From NCBI RefSeq assembly GCF_017643475.1, contig NZ_JAEPNI010000002.1:124001-188000 (forward strand): 64,000 bases of DNA. Direction: 5' to 3'. The number at the start of each line of letters is the position of its first letter. Within the stretch, counting starts at the first letter, position 1. Of this stretch, positions 25,016 through 34,205 are shown piece by piece. The position numbers were made by a program, and so were the translations under genes. The notes under the pieces are model-generated. The model was given only the letters and a program-made list of their open reading frames with translations. It was not told where the DNA came from and did not search any database. The DNA comes from Maricaulis sp. (GTDB lineage: Bacteria > Pseudomonadota > Alphaproteobacteria > Caulobacterales > Maricaulaceae).

Positions 25016-26680
25016 TCAGGTACTGGCCCGGAAACGATTGGTGATCGGGTAACGGCGGTCACGGCCGAAATTCTTGTGACCGATCTTCACCCCCGGCGGC
25101 GCCTGTCGGCGCTTGTACTCTGCGCGATAAAGCAGGTTCTCCACCCGGCGGACCGTTTCGGCGTCATGGCCCTCAGCAATCAGTTCGTCCGCACCACGCT
25201 CCTCCTCGATCAGGGCAAAGAGGATGGCGTCCAGAACATCATATTCCGGCAGGCTGTCCTGGTCGGTCTGGTCTTCACGTAGCTCGGCGCTGGGCGGTTT
25301 GGTGATGATCCGTTCGGGAATGACCTCGCCGACAGGGCCCAAGCCCGGAGAGGTCTCGCAGGCATTGCGCCAGCGGCACAGGGCAAAGACTTCCGTCTTG
25401 TAGACATCCTTCAGGGCGTTATAGCCGCCATTCATGTCGCCATAGAGCGTCGCGTATCCGACCGCCATCTCCGACTTGTTGCCGGTCGACAGGACCATCG
25501 GACCGAACTTGTTCGACAGCGCCATCAGGATGACCCCGCGTGAGCGCGATTGCAGGTTTTCCTCGGTCTCGTTGGGCTCGGTGCCCTGGAAGGAAGGTGC
25601 CAGTACGGTGTTGAAACTTTCGATCGTCGGTTCGACATCGATGATGTCATAACGCACGCCCAGACGCTCGGCGCAGGCCTTGGCGTCCTCCAGGCTCTCC
25701 TTGGATGTGTATTTCGACGGCATCATCACCGCCCACACCCGGTCCGCCCCCAGCGCGTCAGCAGCGATAGCGCAGCTGATGGCACTATCCACTCCACCCG
25801 ACATGCCCAGGACGACGCCCGGAAAACGGTTCTTGTCGACATAGTCGGCAAGCGCCTTGACCATGGCCTTCCAGTCCGCTTCCAGACCGGAAACGGCCGG
25901 TTCGCGGCGGGCGCCAGCAGCGGCCCAGCCATTGCCGGTGCGGATCCAGTCGAACGTGTCGAGGCATTCCTCGAACGCGGGCAGGCGCTGGATTTCCTCG
26001 CCCTTGCTGTCGCGCACGAAACTGGCGCCGTCAAAGACAAGCTCGTCCTGGCCACCGACCTGGTTGACGAAGATCAGACCCTTCTCGCCCTGCCAGCGAT
26101 CATACCAGCGCGAGAACGCGTCCCAGCGCTCGGTCTCGATTGAGCGACGCCAGGGGGATCCGTTAATGGAGATGAAAAAGTCGGCGCCCTGCTCGATCAG
26201 CGCGTCCGGTACGGTCTCCAGCCAGATATCCTCACAAATCGGCAGGCCGATGCGGAGACCGCGCCACTTGACGATTTTCGGGATCGGCCCCGCATCAAAG
26301 ACACGCTTCTCGTCGAATACAGCGTAATTGGGCAATTCATGTTTGAAGCGCAGGGCATGCAGATGCCCGTCGTCCAGCAGGGCTACCGCATTGTGCAGCT
26401 TGCTGCCCTGTTTCCACGGCAGGCCGATCAGCACGGCCGGGCCGTCGCGGGTCTCCCGCGCCAGTTCCTCCATGGCATCGGCGCAGGCTTTCACCGCAGC
26501 CGGCTTCAGGACGAGATCCTCGGGTGGGTAACCCATCAGGAACATTTCAGGGAAGACGACCAGGTCCGCCTGGCGCGCCCGCGACTCGGCATGGGCCGCA
26601 CGGGCCTTGGCCAGATTGCCAGCGATATCCCCGACGACCGGGTTCAGCTGGGCAGAGACAATCTTCAAACGATCAGCCAT
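25016..26680 (-). CDS. nadE: Glutamine-dependent NAD+ synthetase
   Basis: Last step of NAD synthesis: amidates deamido-NAD using ammonia from glutamine. 554 aa. The N-terminal nitrilase-type glutaminase domain has the triad Glu45, Lys113, Cys149 (PICEDIW). The C-terminal synthetase has the P-loop LGMSGGVDSAISC and the STGNKSEMAVGY segment. Domain order and length are normal for the glutamine-using bacterial form. Confidence 0.96.
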   Translation of the reverse strand: MADRLKIVSAQLNPVVGDIAGNLAKARAAHAESRARQADLVVFPEMFLMGYPPEDLVLKPAAVKACADAMEELARETRDGPAVLIGLPWKQGSKLHNAVALLDDGHLHALRFKHELPNYAVFDEKRVFDAGPIPKIVKWRGLRIGLPICEDIWLETVPDALIEQGADFFISINGSPWRRSIETERWDAFSRWYDRWQGEKGLIFVNQVGGQDELVFDGASFVRDSKGEEIQRLPAFEECLDTFDWIRTGNGWAAAGARREPAVSGLEADWKAMVKALADYVDKNRFPGVVLGMSGGVDSAISCAIAADALGADRVWAVMMPSKYTSKESLEDAKACAERLGVRYDIIDVEPTIESFNTVLAPSFQGTEPNETEENLQSRSRGVILMALSNKFGPMVLSTGNKSEMAVGYATLYGDMNGGYNALKDVYKTEVFALCRWRNACETSPGLGPVGEVIPERIITKPPSAELREDQTDQDSLPEYDVLDAILFALIEEERGADELIAEGHDAETVRRVENLLYRAEYKRRQAPPGVKIGHKNFGRDRRYPITNRFRAST

Positions 26681-26719
26681 GCCCGCGACTTAGACCCGCG
26701 GGAGGCCGGGCGCAAGAGG

Positions 26720-27643
26720 TCAGGACCCGTATTCGCGCTCGCCATCAATGGCGCGTGCTGCATCGAGCGCCCTCAGGCCCGCAATACCCGGAACGGCGAC
26801 CGGAGCGCCCTCGAGCACGGAGGCGATGAATGCATTGACATTCGCGCCCAGTGAATCCTTCGCGGTCTCGGTTTCCGCGAAGTTCGCATTGAGCGCGTAG
26901 GAGGTCGTGTTCTCGAAGGTCTTGGCTATGAAATCGATGTTGAGAGACCCGTTTTCATACGCGACCTGCATCTTCCGGTCTCGCTCGTGGTGGATGCGGC
27001 TGGAGATCAGCTCGGCGACGCAGCCATTGTCGAATGTGATGACGGCCTCGGCGATGTCCGGTGAGCCGAAACGACCTTCATCGACCTTGCCAACGACAGA
27101 TTTGATCGGCGCCCCGGCCAGGGCGATGACCAGGTCCAGGTCATGAACCATCAGGTCCAGAGTGACAGACACATCTAGATTACGGTCGGAGGGTGGCCCC
27201 ATGCGGCGCGCGACGATACGCGTGGGGACTTCGGGAACTTCCAGCAACCCCATGGCATGGAAGACAAACCGTTCCTGGTGACCAACCTGCAACACACACC
27301 CGTGCGAAGAGGCAAGATTGATCAGCTCGCGCGCTTCCTCGACAGAGGATGCAACCGGCTTTTCAACCAGGACATGCTTCCCAAAGGCCAGCGCTGCAGC
27401 CGCAGCGGCAAAATGGTGGACGGCCGGGCTGGCCACGGTGACCACATCAACCTCCGCCAGCAGGTGTTCGAGCGTGTCGAACGGCTTGGCACCGTGTTTG
27501 TCCGCCAGCGCCCGCGCCTTGTTCACGTCGGGATCAAAAACGCCCACCAGCTCGGTCCGATCATGGGCGGCATATTTGGAGGCGTGAAAGCCTCCGAACA
27601 CCCCGGCGCCAACAACCCCTGCCTTCAGACTTTTGATTTCCAT
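26720..27643 (-). CDS. Gfo/Idh/MocA family oxidoreductase
   Basis: 307 aa, start at ATG 27643 (an upstream GTG is less likely). NAD(P)-binding GAGVFGGFHA near the N-terminus, the family EKP motif (LVEKPVAS) and the catalytic histidine region MVHDLDLV. These enzymes oxidise or reduce sugars, inositols or sugar-nucleotide intermediates; similar alphaproteobacterial proteins are annotated as UDP-sugar dehydrogenases in envelope synthesis, but nothing nearby confirms that. Confidence 0.87.
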   Translation of the reverse strand: MEIKSLKAGVVGAGVFGGFHASKYAAHDRTELVGVFDPDVNKARALADKHGAKPFDTLEHLLAEVDVVTVASPAVHHFAAAAAALAFGKHVLVEKPVASSVEEARELINLASSHGCVLQVGHQERFVFHAMGLLEVPEVPTRIVARRMGPPSDRNLDVSVTLDLMVHDLDLVIALAGAPIKSVVGKVDEGRFGSPDIAEAVITFDNGCVAELISSRIHHERDRKMQVAYENGSLNIDFIAKTFENTTSYALNANFAETETAKDSLGANVNAFIASVLEGAPVAVPGIAGLRALDAARAIDGEREYGS

Positions 27644-27808
27644 GACGTCTTCCACTCGGACAAAACTCTCTGCAGGGTGAATAAAGCCCCCTGTGGATCA
27701 ATCAAGATTAACGCGCATCACCTCTTGTTTCTCAGAATTGCTGGATGCGGATATTGCTCCCTTGCGTGTCGAGGATCGGCGGATAAGTTGTTCGCGGGGA
27801 GAACAGAC

Positions 27809-28651
27809 ATGGCCGAATCTGAGCCTGGCTCGCAAGCAAACCAAACCAGAAACAAGAGCCGCGCCGCAGGTTCCCAGGATGCGCTTGACTCGATCTCCGT
27901 AGCTGCATTCGAAGTGGATGGCCGGATTTTCCGGACGCTTTGGCACTCATTCACCCAACCCAATGCGATTGCCCGGGCGGCGCTGGAAGCCGATTACCAG
28001 GCTTATCTATCGCCCGTCCGCGTCTTTGTTGCGCTGTTTAGCTTCCAGTTCGCCATCGCCGCCCTGTTCGGTGTGCCGCTGGAAAGCTCGCTTGAGTCCC
28101 TGACGGTCTACGTAGACCCTTCCTCAGTCACTGCCTGGCTTCAGACGGGACACCGCACAGACCTCACCGCTGCTGATATCGATCCGGCGCTCGCTGACTG
28201 GTCGGCGGTGATGTTATGGCCGATCACGATCGTCAGTTCGCTGCCCTACCTGGTCTTGCTCAAGCTCTACCGCAGATCGCTGAGCTGGTGGGGGCATGTG
28301 CTTCTGTATCTGGTCCCGGTGAATGGCAGTTTCGTTATCCTGCTGGTGTTTCTTCCGCTCTACCCGCTGGTGCCCCACGAGGACCTGCGCATGGTGCTCT
28401 TTGCCCTGTCGACACTGCTCGGCATGATCTTGTATTTCGTGCTGGCAGCGCGCGTCATAGCCAGGTTCTATGCCCGCACAGCGACGGGCGTTGCGCTGCG
28501 CATAGCCGGCCTGCTCGCAGTCTTCCCAATCACAATAACCATAACAATCCTCTTGCAGTACTTCCTCACCGCAGCCCTCCTCCAATACGAGTTCGGCCTG
28601 CGGATCGATGAATTGCTTCTCACTGAATTCACAAATGGAGTTGGTCAATGA
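27809..28651 (+). CDS. Polytopic membrane protein resembling DUF3667
   Basis: 280 aa. ATG at 27809 with GGGGAG 7 nt upstream. The segment FRTLWHSFTQPNAIARAALEADYQAYLSP followed by hydrophobic helices resembles DUF3667, but the N-terminal zinc ribbon (two CXXC pairs) usual there is absent, replaced by a polar tail. Five or six membrane segments. The stop overlaps the start of the downstream oxidoreductase (ATGA). Family assignment is tentative. Confidence 0.6.
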   Translation: MAESEPGSQANQTRNKSRAAGSQDALDSISVAAFEVDGRIFRTLWHSFTQPNAIARAALEADYQAYLSPVRVFVALFSFQFAIAALFGVPLESSLESLTVYVDPSSVTAWLQTGHRTDLTAADIDPALADWSAVMLWPITIVSSLPYLVLLKLYRRSLSWWGHVLLYLVPVNGSFVILLVFLPLYPLVPHEDLRMVLFALSTLLGMILYFVLAARVIARFYARTATGVALRIAGLLAVFPITITITILLQYFLTAALLQYEFGLRIDELLLTEFTNGVGQ

Positions 28652-29643
28652 AAACCCGTGAAATCCATCTCAATGCCTATCTGAAAGGCGAACCAAAACC
28701 GGAGAATTACTCGGTCGCGGAAACCGAGCTCGCAGAGCCCGGCGAAGGTGAGGTCCAGGTCAAGAATCTCTACATCTCTGTCGATCCGTACATGCGCGGG
28801 CGCATGAGCGGGATCAAAACCTATATCGAGCCCTTCCAGATCGGTGCGGTCATGGAAGGCGGCGCGGTCGGCGAAGTCACAGCCTCGAATTTCGACGGCC
28901 TCAAGCCCGGCGATCACGTCATGTCCATGTTTGGTTGGCGCGAGGGCTATACCAAGCCGGGCAAGGGGTTGATGAAGATCGACACTTCCATCCTGCCGCC
29001 CCAGGCCTATCTGGGCATCGCGGGGCTAACAGGCATGACGGCCTATGTCGGCCTCAAGCGCATGATCGACCTGAAGCCGGGTGAAACGCTGTGGATGTCC
29101 GCGGGTGCGGGCGCTGTCGGTTCTGCCGGCATTCAGTTTGCCAAAGCGATGGGTGCCACCGTGATCGCCACGGCGCGCGGCCAGGAAAAGGTGGACTATC
29201 TCAAATCCATCGGCGCGGACCACGCAATCGATTACTCGGCGACCGACAATCTCGCCGCCTCGCTCCGCGAAGTCGCTCCGGCAGGTGTGGATGCCTATTT
29301 CGAGAATGTCGGGGGCACCCATTTCACAGCTGCTCTGGAAGTGCTCAAACAGCATGGTCGCATGGCCGCCTGCGGCATGATCCAGCGTTACAATGACGCC
29401 GAGCCTGCCTCCATCACGGACAATCTGACCTATATCGTCGGCAAGTCGCTTAATATCCGCGGCTTCATTGTCTCTGATCACATGGACATGCAGGGCGAGT
29501 TCGTCAAAGACCTCACCGAATGGATGATGGCCGGCAAGATCAATCCAGCTGAAACCATCATGGACGGTATCGAAAAGGCACCGGAAGCCTTCACCGGCCT
29601 CTTCTCCGGCGCCAACAAAGGCAAGATGCTGGTGAAAATCTAG
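28648..29643 (+). CDS. NADP-dependent oxidoreductase, zinc-independent MDR (CurA/leukotriene B4 dehydrogenase type)
   Basis: 331 aa. Family signatures VDPYMRGRMS near the N-terminus and the Rossmann motif SAGAGAVGSAGIQFAK; the zinc ligands of classical alcohol dehydrogenases are missing. This family reduces alpha,beta-unsaturated ketones and aldehydes with NADPH, as curcumin reductase CurA does; the physiological substrate is unknown. It overlaps the upstream membrane protein by ATGA and the downstream gene start by one base. Confidence 0.9.
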   Translation: MKTREIHLNAYLKGEPKPENYSVAETELAEPGEGEVQVKNLYISVDPYMRGRMSGIKTYIEPFQIGAVMEGGAVGEVTASNFDGLKPGDHVMSMFGWREGYTKPGKGLMKIDTSILPPQAYLGIAGLTGMTAYVGLKRMIDLKPGETLWMSAGAGAVGSAGIQFAKAMGATVIATARGQEKVDYLKSIGADHAIDYSATDNLAASLREVAPAGVDAYFENVGGTHFTAALEVLKQHGRMAACGMIQRYNDAEPASITDNLTYIVGKSLNIRGFIVSDHMDMQGEFVKDLTEWMMAGKINPAETIMDGIEKAPEAFTGLFSGANKGKMLVKI

Positions 29644-30401
29644 TGACAGAGCGGAACCTAATCGTTCCTCAGATTGCCGACAGAGCGCTTGCCATTATCC
29701 GCTCCGTCTTTCGGACGGTCGTGACATTCGGCCTCGCCGCCTTCTTTCCCGCTCGCCTCTATTCCAAAATTGAGGCGGGTGGGAAGACCGGCGTTTATTG
29801 GTCTCTCGGCAGTCTCGTTGGACTGGCAACGATACAGGCGGCGTTCGGTGTCTTATCGGAACGGTATCAAGACCGGGCCGCATCCCTTGTTCTACAGGAC
29901 CCTGAGGCCCGCTCCTCATTGATCTCGATGGCAAGTCGTCGCGTTCCTGAGGGACTATCCGCGGGGGATGCACGCCGCGAGATTGATCTGATGATGTACG
30001 ACGCTTGGCAAGCCACCTCTACAACTGTTGCGATCAGCCTCCCGCTTATCTCGACGTGCCTGGTCCTTTTGACGCTCCTATTGTGGCGCAGAACCCCCGG
30101 AGGAAAAGCCAGTAGTCATCTCGCAGTTGTGCCCCTGCTTGCGTGCATTTGTGTTGGCACGGGGCTGAAACTGCTCACATCGACTAGCGACCTCACAATA
30201 CTGTTTACGGTATCCGCTGTGTATTTTGTCACCGCAATTCGTGCACCAAACCGTAACTCAGAAGGAAAGCTTGGCGATACGCTGGCCAGGACCCTGATCC
30301 TCACCGGGTTCTTTGCGGCTGCAACCTATATAAGCATTTTCGTTGTCGATTTTATCGCCGTTACGGTCGGCGCTTTATCAATCGCCATCCGCCCGTATTG
30401 A
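29643..30401 (+). CDS. Hypothetical membrane protein
   Basis: About 252 aa if the GTG at 29643, overlapping the upstream stop, is used; no strong ribosome site is visible and the start is uncertain. Four to five hydrophobic segments (TVVTFGLAAFFP, GVYWSLGSLVGLATIQ, TVAISLPLISTCLVLLTLLL and two near the C-terminus) with a soluble loop of about 50 residues after the second. Codon use is less GC-biased than its neighbours. No family recognised. Confidence 0.6.
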   Translation: MTERNLIVPQIADRALAIIRSVFRTVVTFGLAAFFPARLYSKIEAGGKTGVYWSLGSLVGLATIQAAFGVLSERYQDRAASLVLQDPEARSSLISMASRRVPEGLSAGDARREIDLMMYDAWQATSTTVAISLPLISTCLVLLTLLLWRRTPGGKASSHLAVVPLLACICVGTGLKLLTSTSDLTILFTVSAVYFVTAIRAPNRNSEGKLGDTLARTLILTGFFAAATYISIFVVDFIAVTVGALSIAIRPY

Positions 30402-30551
30402 TACCCATGATCGACCAGCATCCGCCAGATCTATTTATGCTCGCCCCAGCCACAGCCTTGTACCCCCACAATTAGAACCTGAACAACGCCTCGGCGGCAC
30501 CGTCATTTCGGGTGCCCTCAACGTTCTCTGCGGGCTGCCCTAGCAGCCAGC

Positions 30552-31598
30552 CTAGCCCAGCGTCGCCAGATCAATCACAAACCGGTATTTCACATCGCTC
30601 TTGAGCATGCGCTCATAGGCCGTGTTGATCTCGTCCATGCGGATCATCTCGATATCGGAATGAATGCCGTGTTCGGCACAGAAATCGAGCATTTCCTGGG
30701 TCTCCCGGATGCCCCCGATCAGCGAACCGGCCAGCGAGCGGCGTTTCATGATCAGCGGGCCCATGCCCGGTGCGGGGTGGGCTTCATCAGGCAGGCCGAC
30801 CATGACCATCACACCATCCAGGCTGAGGGCCATCAGATAGGGATCCAGCTTGTGCGGCGCGGCGACCGTGTTGAGAATGAAGTCCAGCTCTCCCCTCACC
30901 GCTTTCATCTGCTCGCGATCCTTCGAGATCACCACGCGGCTGGCGCCCAGCGTCCTGGCGTCCTCGGCCTTTCCCGGCGAAGTGGTGAACAGCGTCACCT
31001 CTGCCCCCATGGCGGCGGCCAGTTTGACAGCCATGTGGCCCAGCCCGCCCAGGCCGACAACGCCCACCTTGTCACCGGCCTTCACCCCCCAGTGGCGCAG
31101 CGGTGACCAGGTGGTGATCCCGGCACACAGTAGTGGTGCTGCGGCGGCCGGATCCAGCTTGTCGGAGATGGAGAGAACAAATTCCTCGCGCACAACGATG
31201 TGTTTGGAATAACCACCGAACGTGTAACCGCCCCCCGGCAGGGAGCCGTTATAGGTGCCCGTCATGCCGGTCTCACAGTATTGCTCCAGCCCCGCATCGC
31301 AGGAGGAACAGGACTGACAGCTATCGACCATGCAGCCGACGCCAACGCGCTGTCCGGGCTGGAACTTGCTGACGCGTTCGCCCACAGCAACAACACGCCC
31401 TACGATTTCATGACCGGGCACACAGGGGTATTTCGTGCCACCCCAGTCATCGCGCGCCGTGTGCAGGTCGGAATGACAGACACCGCAAAACTCGATGTCG
31501 ATCGCGACTTCATTGGCTGCCGGCGCGTGGCGATGGATGTGGGTTTTTGCAAGGTCCGCGTCGGCGGACTGCGCGGCGTAGGCTGCGACGTCTGACAT
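30552..31598 (-). CDS. Zinc-dependent NAD(P) alcohol dehydrogenase (YahK/cinnamyl-alcohol type)
   Basis: 348 aa; start at ATG 31598 after GAGGGG. Catalytic zinc site: Cys in FCGVCHSDLH, and GHE. The structural zinc site has four cysteines in CQSCSSCDAGLEQYC. Rossmann motif VGLGGLGHMAVKLA. This type reduces a broad range of aldehydes with NADPH. Monocistronic by position: it converges with the gene ending at 30401, and the kinase gene lies 65 bp upstream on the same strand. Confidence 0.93.
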   Translation of the reverse strand: MSDVAAYAAQSADADLAKTHIHRHAPAANEVAIDIEFCGVCHSDLHTARDDWGGTKYPCVPGHEIVGRVVAVGERVSKFQPGQRVGVGCMVDSCQSCSSCDAGLEQYCETGMTGTYNGSLPGGGYTFGGYSKHIVVREEFVLSISDKLDPAAAAPLLCAGITTWSPLRHWGVKAGDKVGVVGLGGLGHMAVKLAAAMGAEVTLFTTSPGKAEDARTLGASRVVISKDREQMKAVRGELDFILNTVAAPHKLDPYLMALSLDGVMVMVGLPDEAHPAPGMGPLIMKRRSLAGSLIGGIRETQEMLDFCAEHGIHSDIEMIRMDEINTAYERMLKSDVKYRFVIDLATLG

Positions 31599-31663
31599 GA
31601 TATTCCCCTCTCGTTGCGTGCACAGCTTATCTGGGTCGATCGCAGCGGGGAACAAGCTCGCGC

Positions 31664-33028
31664 CTACAGATCAGATCGCGTATCCACGGGCGTGTCGATT
31701 TCCAGCGGAATATCGACCCAGAACTGGGCCCCGCCCTGCGGCGTATTGAAGACTCCCACATCGCCTCCCAGAAGACGGGCAAACGCCTTGCACACGGACA
31801 GGCCCAACCCGCTTCCGCCAAAGCGCCGCGTCGGGGAGCCATCACCCTGGCGAAAGCGCTCGAAGATCTCCGCCTGGTCGCCTTCGGGTACACCCTTGCC
31901 ATTGTCTATGACGGATATTCGCACTGCATCTTCACGCTCCGGCGAGGGAGAAAGGTCAATACGCATCACGCGCTGCGGCGCGAATTTGTGCGCGTTGGAA
32001 ACGAAATTGGCGATGATCTGCAAAAGCTTGCTGCGATCGGTCTTTAGTTCGAGATGGCTGACCGGCAGTGTTTCGACACCGACACTCGGCACCGGCACGT
32101 CCGCGGCAGGCGGCAGTCCCAGTTGCGCGCCCTCACGCACCGCATCCAGCAGGTTGAAGCGTTCGACCTTCAGCGTGATCGATCCATCCTCGAGCGAAGC
32201 GAGGTCGAGCATTGTCGCCACCGTGTTCAGCAACCACCGACCGGAGCTGTCTATCACCCCAAGCCAGCGCTCCAGCGCTTCGGGACTGTGGTCATGTTGC
32301 AGGATGGAAACCCCGCCCAGAATCCCGTTCAGGGGCGTCCGGAGTTCATGGGAGGTATTGGCCAGGAATTGGGTCTTGAGCCGGTTGGCAGCCTCTGCCT
32401 CCGCTTTCGCACGTTCTGCTTCAGCAAGAGCTTCCACCAGGCGCTCATTGGAGCGCTCAAGCGCTCGGGCAATCTTCTCGCGCTCAAACAACTCCATCGA
32501 CAGACCGACAAAATCGCCCAGGGATGCAACAAAGGCGCATTCTTCCTCGCTCCATTCCCGCGCCGGCCCGACATGTTCGCAACACACAACGCCGCGCAGC
32601 CCTTTTCGATCGGAAATCTGGGTGTCCAGCATAGAGGTGATGCCAAGCACATCGAGATAGCCGACGGCGAACTCGCAGGTCCTCGGATCAGTGACCGCGT
32701 CATCGGCATTGACCACGCGCGAGCAGCGGAAAGCTTCGAAATAGGCAGGATAGTCGCTGGCCTTCAACGTGGCGCCCGAGCTGATTTCGCTGGTGTTCTG
32801 ATCATAAAGACACAGACAGCCCAGTTCGACATGTTGATTGTCCAGAATCCAGATGCTGGCCCGCTCCGCCCCGACTGAAGTGCTGAGGCTTCGCACCACT
32901 TCCTCCAGCAAGCGGTCAATGCCGGGGTTCTCCTCCAGGCGAAAACGCGTAAGCCGGTCCAGCTCCCTGTTGAAGTGAGCAGATTGCCTAGCTTGCCCGT
33001 TTTTCGAACGCTCTACAATGTCCGCCAT
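31664..33028 (-). CDS. GAF-domain hybrid-less sensor histidine kinase
   Basis: 454 aa, no membrane segment, so cytoplasmic. A GAF sensor domain (about residues 30-180) is followed by a coiled coil (ERSNERLVEALAEAERAKAEAEAA), the phosphoacceptor H box TSHELRTPLN and an ATPase domain with NFVSNAHKFA (N box), DNGKGVP (G1) and GGSGLGLSV (G2). The ligand is unknown. It lies 15 bp downstream of the single-domain receiver gene, with which it probably forms a pair. Confidence 0.9.
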   Translation of the reverse strand: MADIVERSKNGQARQSAHFNRELDRLTRFRLEENPGIDRLLEEVVRSLSTSVGAERASIWILDNQHVELGCLCLYDQNTSEISSGATLKASDYPAYFEAFRCSRVVNADDAVTDPRTCEFAVGYLDVLGITSMLDTQISDRKGLRGVVCCEHVGPAREWSEEECAFVASLGDFVGLSMELFEREKIARALERSNERLVEALAEAERAKAEAEAANRLKTQFLANTSHELRTPLNGILGGVSILQHDHSPEALERWLGVIDSSGRWLLNTVATMLDLASLEDGSITLKVERFNLLDAVREGAQLGLPPAADVPVPSVGVETLPVSHLELKTDRSKLLQIIANFVSNAHKFAPQRVMRIDLSPSPEREDAVRISVIDNGKGVPEGDQAEIFERFRQGDGSPTRRFGGSGLGLSVCKAFARLLGGDVGVFNTPQGGAQFWVDIPLEIDTPVDTRSDL

Positions 33029-33043
33029 GGATACCTCCGAGCA

Positions 33044-33403
33044 TCAGGCGACATAGGTCTTGACCAACTCCGCGATTTCTTCCGGATCGTAGGGCCGCTG
33101 CTTGACACCGGCGACCCCCTGTTCGGTCATGCGGTTAACAAGCGGCTGGTTCATGGCCGCCGTCACCACAAGGACCCGGTTGAGAATCTCAGCCTGGGTG
33201 GCGGCGAGATCGGTCACGACCTCCTCACCACCAATAATGGGCATCATGACATCGAGCAGGACCAGATCGTAAACGCCAGTCCGGATGGCGTCGGCTGCAC
33301 CGACCCCGCTCGTCAGCTCGTCAATCTCGTGCTGGTCCTGCAGCGCCCACCGGAACAATTCCCGATTCACTGCGTCATCATCCACAACGAGAATCTTTGC
33401 CAT
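33044..33403 (-). CDS. Single-domain response regulator with altered KPF motif
   Basis: 119 aa, a receiver domain only. Acidic pocket Asp8-Asp10, phosphoacceptor Asp51 (LLDVMMP) and switch Thr81. The conserved lysine of the KPF motif appears to be replaced by arginine (Arg103 in RPYDPEE); the Lys three residues earlier does not align with it. Such a change usually weakens phosphorylation-driven activation. The gene is directly upstream of the GAF kinase gene. Confidence 0.88.
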   Translation of the reverse strand: MAKILVVDDDAVNRELFRWALQDQHEIDELTSGVGAADAIRTGVYDLVLLDVMMPIIGGEEVVTDLAATQAEILNRVLVVTAAMNQPLVNRMTEQGVAGVKQRPYDPEEIAELVKTYVA

Positions 33404-33455
33404 CTGCCCTCAACCTGTCGGTTCAAAACAAAGTATGGCGCGTTGGCGGAATATT

Positions 33456-33623
33456 TCAATTCGAAGGGTGTGGCGAACGACAAAGACGTCCCAGCGTCCA
33501 GCCGCCCGCGATCGCCCCTGCGACCGGCGCGTACAAGTCCCCCGCTCCCGCATACACAGCCAGCAGATAACCGATGAGTGCGGCGATCAGAGCCAGTGGC
33601 AGCATGCGAATCGGGCGAATCAT
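33456..33623 (-). CDS. 55-aa small membrane protein
   Basis: MIRPIRMLPLALIAALIGYL starts a two-helix hairpin: a second hydrophobic stretch (APVAGAIAGGWTLG) follows a short AGAGDLY turn, then a basic tail. GGAG lies 8 nt upstream of the ATG at 33623. It lies 52 bp upstream of the response regulator gene on the same strand and could be the first gene of that unit. No family recognised. Confidence 0.6.
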   Translation of the reverse strand: MIRPIRMLPLALIAALIGYLLAVYAGAGDLYAPVAGAIAGGWTLGRLCRSPHPSN

Positions 33624-33863
33624 GTTGCGCTCTCCAACGGCGTCTCAGCGTGAAACATACTGTAAAACACCCGCAAAATCGGGGCCGAGAGCCAAAAAAC
33701 AGGGTTTTTCCCGGAAAATTACAGCAAATCCGGCCCGATTCGCCTGTTATTGCTTGCAAAGCACCTCCGAACTTGGCCTTCATGAAGCGTGTTAGAACCA
33801 AGTGGCTCTCTATCGGGCACGATGACCGTACCGATTGAACCACGACAATTTGGGGGGAACCCT

Positions 33864-34130
33864 ATGAACAAGTCTGATCTTGCTAAAGCCGTTGCCGACA
33901 AAACCGGCCTGTCCCGCGCTCAAGCTGGCGAAGCTGTCGATGCTGCCATCGAAGCTATCGTTGGTTCTGTAAAGGCAAACGACAGCGTTCAGCTGGCTGG
34001 CTTCGGTACGTTCCATGCGAAGCACCGCGAAGCTCGCGAAGTTCGCAACCCGCGCACCGGCGAGAAAATGATGTCCAAGGCACGCACGCAGGCGGCTTTC
34101 CGCCCGGCAGCGGCTCTGAAAGACATCTGA
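33864..34130 (+). CDS. hup: HU family DNA-binding protein
   Basis: 88 aa nucleoid protein. MNKSDLAKAVADKTGLSRAQ is a typical HU N-terminus; the DNA-binding arm contains GFGTFHAKHREAREVRNPRTG. The ATG at 33864 follows GGGGGGA. It has its own promoter region (a TGCTTGCAAAGCA inverted repeat at 33751-33763 lies upstream) and a strong terminator immediately downstream, so it is monocistronic. Confidence 0.95.
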   Translation: MNKSDLAKAVADKTGLSRAQAGEAVDAAIEAIVGSVKANDSVQLAGFGTFHAKHREAREVRNPRTGEKMMSKARTQAAFRPAAALKDI

Positions 34131-34145
34131 TCCCCTCAGGGTTAG

Positions 34146-34182
34146 AAAAACCCCGCCAGGAGAGATCCTGGCGGGGTTTTTT
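34146..34182. terminator. Bidirectional intrinsic terminator between hup and aroG
   Basis: An 11-bp perfect stem (CCCCGCCAGGA / TCCTGGCGGGG) with loop GAGA, flanked by AAAAA on the left and TTTTTT on the right. It therefore works for hup rightwards and for the glmU-to-aroG operon leftwards. Confidence 0.92.
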
Positions 34183-34205
34183 ATTGCCGGCTGTCAGAAC
34201 GCCAC

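Noticed and set aside
27653-27655. GTG as start of the Gfo/Idh/MocA gene
   Set aside because: An ATG four codons later (27643) has GGAAGA at suitable spacing.
30402-30551. Short ORF between the converging genes
   Set aside because: 22 codons, no ribosome site, no recognisable character; treated as spacer.
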